From: an uncultured Flavobacterium sp.
Lineage (GTDB): Bacteria; Bacteroidota; Bacteroidia; Flavobacteriales; Flavobacteriaceae
DNA length: 19,737 bases
Direction of reading: 5' to 3'
Assembly (NCBI GenBank): GCA_946479395.1
Contig: CAMLFV010000015.1
Location: forward strand, 1-19,737
A program made the position numbers and the translations under genes. Shown here piece after piece: positions 7,071-14,860 of the stretch. The notes under the pieces are model-generated. The model worked only from the letters and a program-made list of their open reading frames with translations. It ran no database searches and was not told the DNA's origin. The first letter of the stretch is position 1, and every line of letters starts with the position of its first letter.

Positions 7071-9014
7071 TTAAATAACTTCCGATCCATTTTCGGTAGT
7101 AATATCGATAACTTCTTTAGTACCGAAAGCACGTTTTCCAAAAATATCTTCTAAATCTTCTCTAAAAATCACTTCTTTTTCACAAAGTAAGTCAGCTAAT
7201 TGGATTAATTTATCTTTATTTTCTGTTAATAAATCAATTGCTCTTTGGTACTGACCTTCAATTAAACCTGAAATTTCTTTATCGATCAATTTCGCAGTTT
7301 CTTCTGAATAAGGTTTAGAAAAGTTATATTCACTTTGACCAGATGAATCATAATACGTAATGTTTCCTAACGAATCATTCAAACCATAAATAGTAACCAT
7401 TGCACGTGCTTGTTTGTTTACTTTTTCAAGATCGCTTAAAGCACCGGTTGAAATTTTATCGAAAATAACTTTCTCTGCAGCTCTACCTCCCATTGTTGCA
7501 CACATTTCGTCTAACATTTGTTCTGTACGTACAATCTGGCGTTCTTCTGGCAGATACCATGCAGCACCCAAACTCATTCCGCGAGGAACAATAGTTACTT
7601 TAACCAACGGCGCAGCATGTTCTGTTAACCAAGAAACGGTTGCATGACCAGCTTCGTGTATTGCAATGGCATATTTTTCTTCTGGTGTAATAATTTTGTT
7701 TTTCTTTTCTAATCCGCCAACAATACGGTCAACAGCATCTAAAAAGTCTTGTTTATCAACTTCGGTTTTACCTTTACGTGCAGCGGTTAAAGCAGCTTCG
7801 TTACAAACATTGGCAATATCTGCTCCCGAAAAACCAGGAGTTTGTTTCGCAAGAAAATCAACATCAAGGTTTTCAACTTTTTTAATTTTCTTCAAGTGAA
7901 CTTCAAAAATTTGTTTACGTTCGTTAACATCCGGAAGATCAACATAAATCTGTCTGTCAAAACGACCGGCACGCATTAAAGCTTTATCTAAAATTTCGGC
8001 ACGGTTTGTTGCTGCCAAAACAATAACATTTGTGTTTGTACCAAAACCATCCATTTCGGTAAGTAATTGGTTCAGTGTGTTTTCGCGTTCATCGTTCGAT
8101 CCCGAAAAATTCGATTTTCCACGCGCTCTACCAATGGCATCAATCTCATCGATAAAAATAATGGCAGGCGATTTTTCTTTTGCTTGTTTGAATAAATCAC
8201 GTACACGAGAGGCACCAACACCAACGAACATCTCCACAAAATCGGATCCAGATAAAGAGAAAAAAGGTACTTGTGCTTCACCTGCAACGGCTTTTGCCAA
8301 TAAGGTTTTACCTGTTCCCGGAGGACCAACTAATAAAGCTCCTTTGGGAATTTTACCACCAATCGAAGTATATTTTTCAGGATTCTTCAAAAATTCAACA
8401 ATTTCTTGAATTTCTTCTTTTGCACCTTCTAAACCGGCAACATCGTTAAAAGTAACACGGCTATCGTTCTTTTCATCGAACAAACGAGCTCTTGATTTTC
8501 CTATCGAAAAAATCTGTCCGCCACCGCCACCGCTAGCGCCGCCACCCATTCTTCTCATGATAAAAATCCAAACTACCGGAATTAATATGATTGGTAATAA
8601 CGAGAAAAGGATACCGCTCCAATTGCTTTCTTTTTCGTTAGAAAACTCTTTGATTTTTCCTTCGGTTGATGCTTGAATCAATTTCTCTTCAAACAGATCT
8701 TTATTGGCAATTTCTACAACATAATCAGGACCTGTTGACATGGAGCTTAACAAAGTAGGCTTGTTATCTTTTTGGTGTTCGGCAGTATTTTTTGCGGTTT
8801 CGTTTAAGAAAACTTGCGCAGACGAGTTGTTAAAAACTACTTTTTCTACCTGATTACCGTCTAAATACTTATAAAATGTAGAAAGACCTATGGTTTTATT
8901 ACCTCCGAAACTACCTCCGCCGGTTGTAAGCGAAATAGCAAAAAGTATAAATATAATGCCACCATAAAGCATCCAAGGGTTGTACTTAGGCTTATTATTT
9001 ACGGGATTCTTCAT
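7071..9014 (-). CDS. ftsH: ATP-dependent zinc metalloprotease FtsH
   Basis: Membrane-anchored AAA+ protease that extracts and degrades misfolded or regulatory membrane and cytoplasmic proteins. The 647 residues have two transmembrane segments (about 14-31 and 134-153) flanking a periplasmic domain. A glycine-rich linker at 157-166 is followed by the AAA domain: Walker A GPPGTGKT at 230-237, Walker B IFIDEID at 286-292, and second region of homology with RAGRFDRQ at 348-355. The M41 zinc site HEAGH is at 453-457. Length is typical. It starts seven bases after rsfS and the two appear co-transcribed; a strong terminator follows. The rsfS-ftsH-LUD-cdsA order is, from my knowledge, common in Flavobacteriia. 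Confidence 0.98.
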   Translation of the reverse strand: MKNPVNNKPKYNPWMLYGGIIFILFAISLTTGGGSFGGNKTIGLSTFYKYLDGNQVEKVVFNNSSAQVFLNETAKNTAEHQKDNKPTLLSSMSTGPDYVVEIANKDLFEEKLIQASTEGKIKEFSNEKESNWSGILFSLLPIILIPVVWIFIMRRMGGGASGGGGGQIFSIGKSRARLFDEKNDSRVTFNDVAGLEGAKEEIQEIVEFLKNPEKYTSIGGKIPKGALLVGPPGTGKTLLAKAVAGEAQVPFFSLSGSDFVEMFVGVGASRVRDLFKQAKEKSPAIIFIDEIDAIGRARGKSNFSGSNDERENTLNQLLTEMDGFGTNTNVIVLAATNRAEILDKALMRAGRFDRQIYVDLPDVNERKQIFEVHLKKIKKVENLDVDFLAKQTPGFSGADIANVCNEAALTAARKGKTEVDKQDFLDAVDRIVGGLEKKNKIITPEEKYAIAIHEAGHATVSWLTEHAAPLVKVTIVPRGMSLGAAWYLPEERQIVRTEQMLDEMCATMGGRAAEKVIFDKISTGALSDLEKVNKQARAMVTIYGLNDSLGNITYYDSSGQSEYNFSKPYSEETAKLIDKEISGLIEGQYQRAIDLLTENKDKLIQLADLLCEKEVIFREDLEDIFGKRAFGTKEVIDITTENGSEVI

Positions 9015-9021
9015 AAAATGA

Positions 9022-9402
9022 TTACTGTGTTGGTTGGTTTGAAGTTACCTGGGTAATTTTAGCATCGCCCCAAAGGTCTTCAATGTTATAATATTCGCGG
9101 GTTTCTTTTTGAAAGATATGAACAACAATATTAATGTAGTCCATTAAAACCCAGTTTGCCTGTTCTGTTCCTTCAACATGCCAAGGCTTGTCTTTAAGTT
9201 CTTTTGATACAGTACGTTGAACTGCTCCGGAAATGGCGTTAACCTGTGTGTTAGAATTTCCGTCGCATATCACAAAATAATCACAGGCAGTATTTTCTAT
9301 GGCTCTTAAGTCTAAAATGGTAATATTTTCTCCTTTAACGTTTTCTATTCCTTCAATAATTAAGGCTAATAAAGCCTCATTGTTCTTTTTGTTTTCGCTC
9401 AT
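9022..9402 (-). CDS. rsfS: ribosome silencing factor RsfS (YbeB/Iojap)
   Basis: Cytoplasmic factor that binds ribosomal protein L14 and blocks joining of the ribosomal subunits under nutrient limitation. I chose the ATG at 9402 (MSENKKNNEALL), giving 126 residues. A longer open frame continues upstream but would overlap the divergent birA gene, has no family homology, and would cover the promoter region. Family features are visible: ITILDLR and DYFVICDGNS around residues 27-50, WHVEG near 73-77, then WVLMDYINIVVHIF at about 83-96 and a C-terminal YYNIEDLWGDA. It lies seven bases upstream of ftsH in the same direction. Confidence 0.95.
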   Translation of the reverse strand: MSENKKNNEALLALIIEGIENVKGENITILDLRAIENTACDYFVICDGNSNTQVNAISGAVQRTVSKELKDKPWHVEGTEQANWVLMDYINIVVHIFQKETREYYNIEDLWGDAKITQVTSNQPTQ

Positions 9403-9428
9403 GTAACTATTTTGTACTTTAATTATTG

Positions 9429-9436
9429 CAAATTTA
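9429..9436 (-). promoter_or_regulatory. candidate -7 element for rsfS-ftsH
   Basis: On the minus strand this reads TAAATTTG, matching TAnnTTTG, and lies 26 bases upstream of the rsfS ATG. No TTG is found at the expected -33 distance. It is one half of a divergent promoter region shared with birA. Confidence 0.4.
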
Positions 9437-9459
9437 TTAAATTGTATTGTCTTATAAAT

Positions 9460-9467
9460 TAATTTTG
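9460..9467 (+). promoter_or_regulatory. candidate -7 element for birA
   Basis: Plus-strand TAATTTTG matches TAnnTTTG and ends 20 bases before the birA ATG. A TTG at 9442-9444 is 15 bases upstream, slightly short of the usual 17-23 base spacing reported for Flavobacterium promoters. It implies a very short leader. Confidence 0.4.
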
Positions 9468-9487
9468 TCCTAAAGATAGTATTTATA

Positions 9488-10210
9488 ATGTATTTAATCA
9501 AACTCAATGCCACATCTTCTACAAACGATTTTTTAAAAAACTTGTCCACTACATCTAATTTAGACGATTTTACGGTTGTTTGGGCCGATATGCAGTTGCA
9601 GGGAAAAGGACAAATGGGAAGTGTTTGGGTTACAGAAGATGCTAAAAACCTAACGTTTAGTATCTATTTAAAAGAAAAGAACACCACAGCAGATAATCTG
9701 TTTACATTGAATGTTGTGGTTGCAAATGCCGTTTTAAAAACATTGATTTCTTTAAATTTAACGAATATTTATGTAAAATGGCCTAACGACATTTTGTCAT
9801 GCAACAAGAAGATTTCAGGCATTTTAATTGAAAATAACATACATGCCAATGGCAGTATAAGTTCGGTAATTGGTATTGGAATTAATTGCGAACAGACAAA
9901 TTTTGATGGATTTCCGCAGGCATCTTCTATCTTAAAACAGTATGATATCGCACCAGATCGTTTACAATTATTAACCGCAATAGTTGAAAATCTCAAAAAG
10001 AGTTTAAATAATTTAAAAACAGATGATGAATGGAATTATTATCATAACCATTTATTTAGAAAAGATAGCGTAAGTACTTTTGAAAGTAAGGACGGACAAT
10101 TATTCAGTGGAATTATAAAAGAAGTAAATCGTCATGGTCAGCTGGTTTTACAGCTTGAAAATGACGATTTACAGTGTTATAATCTAAAGGATGTTAAGTT
10201 GATGTATTGA
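9488..10210 (+). CDS. birA: biotin--[acetyl-CoA-carboxylase] ligase
   Basis: Cytoplasmic enzyme that activates biotin with ATP and attaches it to the carrier domain of biotin-dependent carboxylases. The 240 residues contain only the catalytic and C-terminal domains. There is no N-terminal winged helix, so it should not repress biotin genes as E. coli BirA does. Motifs are the biotinyl-AMP loop GKGQMGSVW at 39-47 (in place of GRGRRG), KWPNDI at 97-102, KISGILIE at 108-115 and GIGINC at 129-134. The final ~30 residues (SH3-like C-domain end) are encoded by DNA found a second time at 12521-12606. It diverges from rsfS, and its stop codon is three bases from that of the convergent DUF285 gene. 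Confidence 0.95.
   Translation: MYLIKLNATSSTNDFLKNLSTTSNLDDFTVVWADMQLQGKGQMGSVWVTEDAKNLTFSIYLKEKNTTADNLFTLNVVVANAVLKTLISLNLTNIYVKWPNDILSCNKKISGILIENNIHANGSISSVIGIGINCEQTNFDGFPQASSILKQYDIAPDRLQLLTAIVENLKKSLNNLKTDDEWNYYHNHLFRKDSVSTFESKDGQLFSGIIKEVNRHGQLVLQLENDDLQCYNLKDVKLMY
10125..10210 (+). repeat. direct repeat copy 1: functional 3' end of birA
   Basis: The last 86 bases of birA match 12521-12606 at 79 of 86 positions (my count by eye), with no gaps and in the same orientation. Similarity stops exactly at the stop codons (TGA here, TAA in copy 2). This copy is in frame with the intact ligase gene. Confidence 0.93.
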
Positions 10211-10213
10211 TGT

Positions 10214-12418
10214 TTAATTCAGTATATTATCTTTTAATTTATCACATAAAGTTTCTTTATCATTCCTTATTAACCATCTTTTTTCTTCAATAAGTTTGTT
10301 TCGGTATGGAATTGCTTCTGCCGGGTATTCTAACCAAGGTGCGAAAAATGTTACACAACAAGGTGTGTCGGGATTTTCAGCCCAACCTTTTAGTGTTAAA
10401 TAATAGTTGTTGCAATCTAAACCACTGTGGCTTATTATTCCAGAAAAACCATAAGTAAGATAAGACTCTTTATTTACATTCTTTAAATTCCAACTTCCTA
10501 AAGATTGATTAAAAGCTCTTGCATCATAAAACATATTTCTCATATCAACTACGTTACTAACATTCCATTCATCTAAAGGTTGGTTAAATGCTTTTGTTTG
10601 CTCAAACATCCACCTCATACTGGTTACATTACTTACATTCCAATCATTTAAAGGTTGGTTAAAACTTGTTGTACCGGAAAACATAGACTCCATATTTTTT
10701 ACATTGCAAACATTCCAATTATTTAATGGTTGGTTAAAATGATGAGCATTTGCAAACATCCTGTACATATCGGTTACATTACTAACATTCCACATATTTA
10801 ATGGTTGATTAAAACGATAAGCATTTAAAAACATTGACGACATTTTGGTTACCTTACCAACATTCCACTGGTCTAAAGGTTGGTTGAAATTGGTTACTTC
10901 GAACATACTGCTCATATCGGTTACCTTGCTTACGTTCCATTTGTTCAAAGGTTGGTTAAAAGCTGTAGCCCAATTAAACATATAAGCCATATCGGTAACA
11001 TTACTTACGTCCCAATTTTCTAAGGGATGGTTAAATATCGGCGTGTATTCTTTATATGGATATCCACGAGGCATTGCAAACATACCTCTCATATTTTCTA
11101 CTTTGCTCACATTCCATTTATCTAAAGGTTGGTTAAACGCTTCGGCACAATTAAACATATAAGCCATATTGGTTACATTACTTACATCCCATTCATTTAA
11201 AGATTGGTTAAAATTTACTGCAACAGAAAACATACTACTCATATCTGTTACGTTACTTACATTCCACTTTTCCAAAGGTTGATTAAAAACAGAAAAATGC
11301 CCTCGATGTGCACCAAACATTCCTTTCATATTTTTCACGTTGCTTACATTCCATTTCTCTAAAGATTGGTTAAACTGTATTGCTCCGGAAAACATTTCTG
11401 ACATATTTGTTACTTTACCAACATTCCAATTCTCTATAGGTTGGTCAAATGCTTTGGCACAAAGAAACATTTCTGACATATTGGTAACGTTCTGCACATT
11501 CCACTTTTCTAAAGGTTGATTAAATGCTTTAGTGTATTTAAACATTCCACTTACATTAGTAACCTTTCTGGTGTTCCATTTATTTAAAGGTTGATTAAAA
11601 TTGGTGAAATTATCATCGTGGGTGTGTAAACCACAAAACATATAAGACATATCGGTAACATTTCGTACATTCCACTCATTTAAAGGTTGGTTAAAAACAA
11701 CTGCTTCTTGAAACATACCTTTCATAGTTGTTACACGGCTTACATTCCAACGGTCTAAAGGTTGATTAAATGACCTTGCCCCTAAAAACATATAAGACAT
11801 ATTGGTAACATTTTTCACATTCCAATTATTTAGTGGAAGATTAAAAGAAGACTGACTAAACAAACCAGCCATGTTGGTTACATTACTTACGTTCCAATTT
11901 GCAATAGACTGATCTATAGCACCGACACCAAAGAACATATAAGACATATCGGTTACCCTACTTAAATCGGGATGATCAGTAGCGGTAACTACCATACCGT
12001 ATCTTTCTCTAAATGCATCTTTCATTGTACTCCATTTCACATCGCCCCATTGTTCCAATTCAATTAAACCTCCATCGGTGTGCCTTATAGGCAATTCTCT
12101 TTGTTTATGATAAATTCTGTGTAAAGGTATTTCTCCTGTAGGTGTTAAACTGATACGATATTTCCCTCTTTCCGAAAAAATCAAATGAAAATCATCTATC
12201 TCTGAACCTTCGCCGTTTATCTCAGGTTTCTCTATATTTTCCCAAGTGTAAGTATATTGCCCTTCTAAAAATATTTTAATATGGTATAACTTGTTTTTGT
12301 CTTTAGATTCTTGAGTAGCAGTGTACCAAGTGCCAACAAACGGTTTTTGTGCATAAGACTGAAAGCACATACAGCAAAAAAGTAGTGAAATTTTAAAGAC
12401 AAATAATGTTTGTTTCAT
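10214..12418 (-). CDS. secreted BspA-like DUF285 repeat protein
   Basis: Large exported repeat protein of 734 residues; specific function unknown. A signal peptide at about 1-24 ends SYAQ, a common signal peptidase I site in this group. An N-terminal domain (about 26-120) starts with FVGTWYT, a lipocalin-like opening that I cannot assign firmly. From about 150 to 650 there are 19 units built on FNQPLxxWNVSNVTxMxxMF. The unit tryptophans are at 175, 199, 224, 249, 281, 306, 331, 356, 385, 410, 435, 469, 494, 518, 543, 568, 593, 618 and 643, so the period is 24-25 residues except three longer units. BspA-family proteins in other bacteria mediate adhesion or matrix binding. The ~85-residue C-terminus has four cysteines and no recognisable type IX sorting domain. 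It lies alone between birA and msrB with signs of acquisition. Confidence 0.9.
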   Translation of the reverse strand: MKQTLFVFKISLLFCCMCFQSYAQKPFVGTWYTATQESKDKNKLYHIKIFLEGQYTYTWENIEKPEINGEGSEIDDFHLIFSERGKYRISLTPTGEIPLHRIYHKQRELPIRHTDGGLIELEQWGDVKWSTMKDAFRERYGMVVTATDHPDLSRVTDMSYMFFGVGAIDQSIANWNVSNVTNMAGLFSQSSFNLPLNNWNVKNVTNMSYMFLGARSFNQPLDRWNVSRVTTMKGMFQEAVVFNQPLNEWNVRNVTDMSYMFCGLHTHDDNFTNFNQPLNKWNTRKVTNVSGMFKYTKAFNQPLEKWNVQNVTNMSEMFLCAKAFDQPIENWNVGKVTNMSEMFSGAIQFNQSLEKWNVSNVKNMKGMFGAHRGHFSVFNQPLEKWNVSNVTDMSSMFSVAVNFNQSLNEWDVSNVTNMAYMFNCAEAFNQPLDKWNVSKVENMRGMFAMPRGYPYKEYTPIFNHPLENWDVSNVTDMAYMFNWATAFNQPLNKWNVSKVTDMSSMFEVTNFNQPLDQWNVGKVTKMSSMFLNAYRFNQPLNMWNVSNVTDMYRMFANAHHFNQPLNNWNVCNVKNMESMFSGTTSFNQPLNDWNVSNVTSMRWMFEQTKAFNQPLDEWNVSNVVDMRNMFYDARAFNQSLGSWNLKNVNKESYLTYGFSGIISHSGLDCNNYYLTLKGWAENPDTPCCVTFFAPWLEYPAEAIPYRNKLIEEKRWLIRNDKETLCDKLKDNILN
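10490..11960 (-). repeat. array of ~75-bp coding repeats within the DUF285 gene
   Basis: The DNA encoding the DUF285 units shows a regular 72-75 bp period, with recurring words such as GGTTGGTTAAA, CATTCCA and GGTTACATTACTTAC on the plus strand. Copies differ by many synonymous changes, so the array is old rather than a recent tandem amplification. DUF285 repeats have been described elsewhere as mobile coding repeats (PARCELs); I assign this on the protein motif. Confidence 0.85.
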
Positions 12419-12520
12419 TGTATTTTTGGTTTTTGAAAAAATAATTTAAACGATTATCTAAATATAATACAAAATAAAAATGTATCTACTTAAAAGAATT
12501 AAGGGAGCCAAACTAAAAAA
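12419..12520 (-). other. upstream region of the DUF285 gene
   Basis: This AT-rich stretch lies between the DUF285 start codon and the birA remnant and should hold the promoter of the repeat-protein gene. I find no exact TAnnTTTG on the minus strand; TATTTTG, one base short of the consensus, occurs near 12469-12475. No other gene or structured element is evident. Confidence 0.4.
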
Positions 12521-12606
12521 TAAATCGCCATGGTCAGCTGGTTGTACAGCTTGAAAATGACGATTTAAAATGTTATAATTTAAAGGATGTTAAGTTAATG
12601 TATTAA
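12521..12606 (+). pseudogene. direct repeat copy 2: orphan 3' fragment of birA
   Basis: This fragment encodes the last 27 residues of a biotin ligase in the birA frame (NRHGQLV...KLMY then TAA) without any 5' part. An in-frame TAA at 12514-12516 closes it upstream. Versus birA there are seven substitutions in 86 bases. They give only Leu to Val and Gln to Lys changes (the latter from two bases); the others are synonymous or alter the stop codon. That pattern indicates divergence while coding, not neutral decay after duplication. Its stop codon overlaps the convergent msrB stop, which looks like an ancestral birA/msrB junction. It is not expected to be expressed as protein. Confidence 0.88.
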
Positions 12607-13109
12607 TCAGCAGGAACAAATTTTATAGATACCGAATTCATGCAATAACGGTTTCCGGTGGTATCTTTTGGACCGTCATCAAAAACGTGACCTAAATGTC
12701 CGTCGCATTTTGCGCAAGTAACTTCGGTTCTAATCATTCCGTGCGATGTATCTTTTGTATAGATTACAGATCCCTCGATAGCCTGATCAAACGATGGCCA
12801 ACCACATGAAGAATCAAATTTTGCATCCGAATTAAACAATTTGTTTCCGCAGGCAGCACAAACGTAAGATCCTTTTTCAAAAAAATCGTTGTATTTGCCA
12901 CTAAAAGGTCTTTCAGTACCTTTTTCTCGTAAAATGTAATATTCCTCGGGCGTTAGTTTTTCTTTCCAATCTTTCTCTGTCATAGTTTTTGTTGTTTGGG
13001 TTTGTGCATTAGCGTTGTGTTCTTTACAGCTTACCAATTGTAAAGATAAAAATATCCAAAATAGTTTAACTGGTAACGAACTGTACGATTTTTTCAATAA
13101 CGTTCTCAT
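12603..13109 (-). CDS. msrB: peptide-methionine (R)-S-oxide reductase MsrB, predicted lipoprotein
   Basis: Repairs methionine-R-sulfoxide in oxidised proteins. The 168 residues have an N-terminal hydrophobic segment (about 16-27) ending in a lipobox cysteine at 28 (QLVSC), then a linker and the MsrB domain from about 45. Structural zinc cysteines are 84/87 (CAAC) and 132/135 (CAKC). The catalytic cysteine is 156 in RYCMNS, and C102 in CGWPSF is the likely resolving cysteine. The signal predicts an envelope location. With ATG at 13109 the gene overlaps the 3' end of the hydrolase gene by 44 bases, implying coupled expression. A later in-frame ATG (residue 43) would give a cytoplasmic enzyme without the lipobox; the hydrophobic signal argues for the long form. 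Confidence 0.93.
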   Translation of the reverse strand: MRTLLKKSYSSLPVKLFWIFLSLQLVSCKEHNANAQTQTTKTMTEKDWKEKLTPEEYYILREKGTERPFSGKYNDFFEKGSYVCAACGNKLFNSDAKFDSSCGWPSFDQAIEGSVIYTKDTSHGMIRTEVTCAKCDGHLGHVFDDGPKDTTGNRYCMNSVSIKFVPAD

Positions 13110-13920
13110 CTCCTAAAATTTTTCTGTGTCCTAATCCTGTTGTTATTAATAATTCGTTGTTTTGCAGGTTTTTTGAAATTGCTTCGGCAGCAGTAAAAGG
13201 TACGTCTTTATCATTTTTATCGTGAATGATTAAAACCGGAACATTTACTTTTAACGCTTGATCGGCAACATCGTAATTGGTCATTTTGTCGTTGTATTTT
13301 CTTTCGAACATATTGATTAATGTCGGCGTTAATTTTTGTTTCATTCCAATAGTTCCTAAAAAATCTTCGGTAATGGCTTTTGTGGTATTTCCGCTACCAA
13401 TAATGATAGCTTTATCTGTTTTTAAACCTCTACCTAAAGAATTTATCACACTCATTCCGCCTAACGAATGACCAATCATCACATCGAAACCACTATATTT
13501 CTTATCCAATTCAAAAACAGCTTCAATAAAATGTTTCATATTGGCAGTCGTTTTCGCACTTTTACCATGACCGGGAGCATCAAAACTAATAATGGTATAG
13601 TTTAATTCCTTAAAAGCTTTTGCAATAGATACCAATTGTGTGCCGCGACCATTCCAACCATGAACCAACAATACTTTTTTTGGTCCGAATTTATTCTCGT
13701 AAACCACAATCTCTTTGCCACTTTCGGGTAAGATTAATTTTGATTTATGCGAAACTTCGTACATTTTTTGTTCGCGTTTCGGCATTTTGTATTTAATAGG
13801 TGTTTCAAACAATTTCAAGGCAAACGCAGCTGCTATATTTTTATTTAATGTTTGTAAAACTTTCGATGTATTTTTAATATAACGTGGAACTTCTAAAACT
13901 TTTTCTTGTTTTTGTGCCAT
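13066..13920 (-). CDS. alpha/beta hydrolase of unknown substrate
   Basis: Alpha/beta-hydrolase fold protein of 284 residues starting [12 protein letters not shown] chose ATG at 13920; an in-frame TTG at 13941 falls inside a good -7 promoter match. Numbered from this ATG, the oxyanion region HGWNGRG is at 87-93, DAPGHGKS at 114-121, the nucleophile elbow GHSLGG at 150-155 (Ser 152), the acid probably Asp 237 in [10 protein letters not shown], and the base His 265 in GLGHRKIL. All parts of a serine-hydrolase triad are therefore present. No signal peptide is visible, so it is probably cytoplasmic. The substrate cannot be told from sequence. It is transcribed with msrB, whose start lies inside its 3' end. 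Confidence 0.88.
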   Translation of the reverse strand: MAQKQEKVLEVPRYIKNTSKVLQTLNKNIAAAFALKLFETPIKYKMPKREQKMYEVSHKSKLILPESGKEIVVYENKFGPKKVLLVHGWNGRGTQLVSIAKAFKELNYTIISFDAPGHGKSAKTTANMKHFIEAVFELDKKYSGFDVMIGHSLGGMSVINSLGRGLKTDKAIIIGSGNTTKAITEDFLGTIGMKQKLTPTLINMFERKYNDKMTNYDVADQALKVNVPVLIIHDKNDKDVPFTAAEAISKNLQNNELLITTGLGHRKILGDENVIEKIVQFVTS

Positions 13921-13938
13921 ATTTTTTACTTTTGTAAA

Positions 13939-13946
13939 CAAAGTTA
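13939..13946 (-). promoter_or_regulatory. candidate -7 element for the hydrolase-msrB operon
   Basis: The minus strand reads TAACTTTG, matching TAnnTTTG, 18 bases upstream of the ATG at 13920. Its position argues against the upstream TTG start, which would overlap it. No clear -33 TTG is seen. Confidence 0.45.
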
Positions 13947-14007
13947 AAAGGTATTGTTTGGAATATTTTATAATTTTAGAAAAATTTAATGATTAAATTA
14001 TTTAGCT

Positions 14008-14814
14008 ATGAAAAAAGTATTAGTATTATGCAGCGTGGCAGCTTTAATGCTGGCGTGTGCAACAAACCCGTTTACAGGTAAAAAAACAATGGCGTTTGTT
14101 CCGGATAGTTCATTGTTTGCATCTTCGTTTCAACAATATTCTACCTTTATAAAGGAGAATAAAGTAGTAACTGGTACCAGCGATGCCCAGATGGTACAAC
14201 GTGTAGGTGAGAAAATTAAAAGTGCGTCTGAACAATGGCTTAAAGCAAACGGATATTCTAATTATTTAAAAGATTATAAATGGGAATATAAGTTGGTTCA
14301 AGATAACGCAGTAAACGCATGGTGTATGCCAGGTGGAAAAATTGTAGTTTACACTGGATTAATGAAAGTTGCACAAGGCGAAGCAGGTTTGGCAACGGTA
14401 ATGGGGCACGAAGTTGCTCATGCTTTGGCTAATCACGGACAACAGCGTATGAGTGCAGGGCTTTTACAGCAATTAGGTGCTGTTGGTGTTACAGCGGCAA
14501 CTGGAAATACTAGTGCGGAAACACAGCAATTGGCTATGGCAGCTTATGGTGCTGGAAGTAATGTGGCTGGAATGATGCCTTTTAGTCGTAAACATGAATC
14601 TGAAGCCGATAGAATTGGTCTAATTTTAATGGCAATTGCAGGATATAATCCAGATAACGCTATTTCGTTCTGGCAAAGAATGTCGGCTCAAGGCGGTAGC
14701 AAAACTCCGGAATTGTTAAGCACACACCCAAGCGATAAAACGCGTATTGCAAACATTCAAAAATTAATCCCAGAAGCAAAAGCAGAAGCTGCTAAATTTG
14801 GCAAAAAATATTAA
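14008..14814 (+). CDS. M48 family metallopeptidase, lipoprotein (LoiP/BepA-like)
   Basis: Zinc protease predicted to act in the periplasm for envelope protein quality control, by analogy with LoiP (YggG) and BepA. The 268 residues start with a lipoprotein signal with lipobox cysteine 17 (LMLAC), followed by ATNPFTGKK, a sequence typical of this subgroup. The zinc motif HEVAH is at 134-138. The second motif HESEADRIG at 196-204 supplies the remaining ligand region (ExxxD, E197/D201). STHPSDKTRI at 238-247 is the conserved C-terminal histidine block. No TPR repeats follow, so it is the short LoiP-like form. It is apparently monocistronic, with a hairpin terminator directly behind it. Confidence 0.93.
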   Translation: MKKVLVLCSVAALMLACATNPFTGKKTMAFVPDSSLFASSFQQYSTFIKENKVVTGTSDAQMVQRVGEKIKSASEQWLKANGYSNYLKDYKWEYKLVQDNAVNAWCMPGGKIVVYTGLMKVAQGEAGLATVMGHEVAHALANHGQQRMSAGLLQQLGAVGVTAATGNTSAETQQLAMAAYGAGSNVAGMMPFSRKHESEADRIGLILMAIAGYNPDNAISFWQRMSAQGGSKTPELLSTHPSDKTRIANIQKLIPEAKAEAAKFGKKY

Positions 14815-14822
14815 CTTCAAAT

Positions 14823-14850
14823 AAAGGGCGGTTGTAAAACTGCCTTTTTA
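14823..14850 (+). terminator. intrinsic terminator after the M48 peptidase gene
   Basis: AAAGGGCGGTT pairs with AACTGCCTTT (one bulged G and one G-T wobble) around a four-base loop, followed by a T run. It lies nine bases after the stop codon and before the MFS gene. Confidence 0.8.
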
Positions 14851-14860
14851 TTTCTTCTTT

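Noticed and set aside
9403..9549. Longer form of RsfS with 49 extra N-terminal residues
   Set aside because: It would overlap the divergent birA gene and both candidate promoters, and the added residues have no family similarity.
10490..11960. Regular ~75-bp repeats that superficially resemble a CRISPR or satellite array
   Set aside because: The repeats maintain one open frame encoding DUF285 units, differ mainly at synonymous sites and have no constant spacer/repeat partition. They are coding repeats.
12521..12606. Orphan birA fragment as an expressed small protein
   Set aside because: It has no start codon, is preceded by an in-frame stop at 12514, and matches only the last 27 residues of a larger enzyme.
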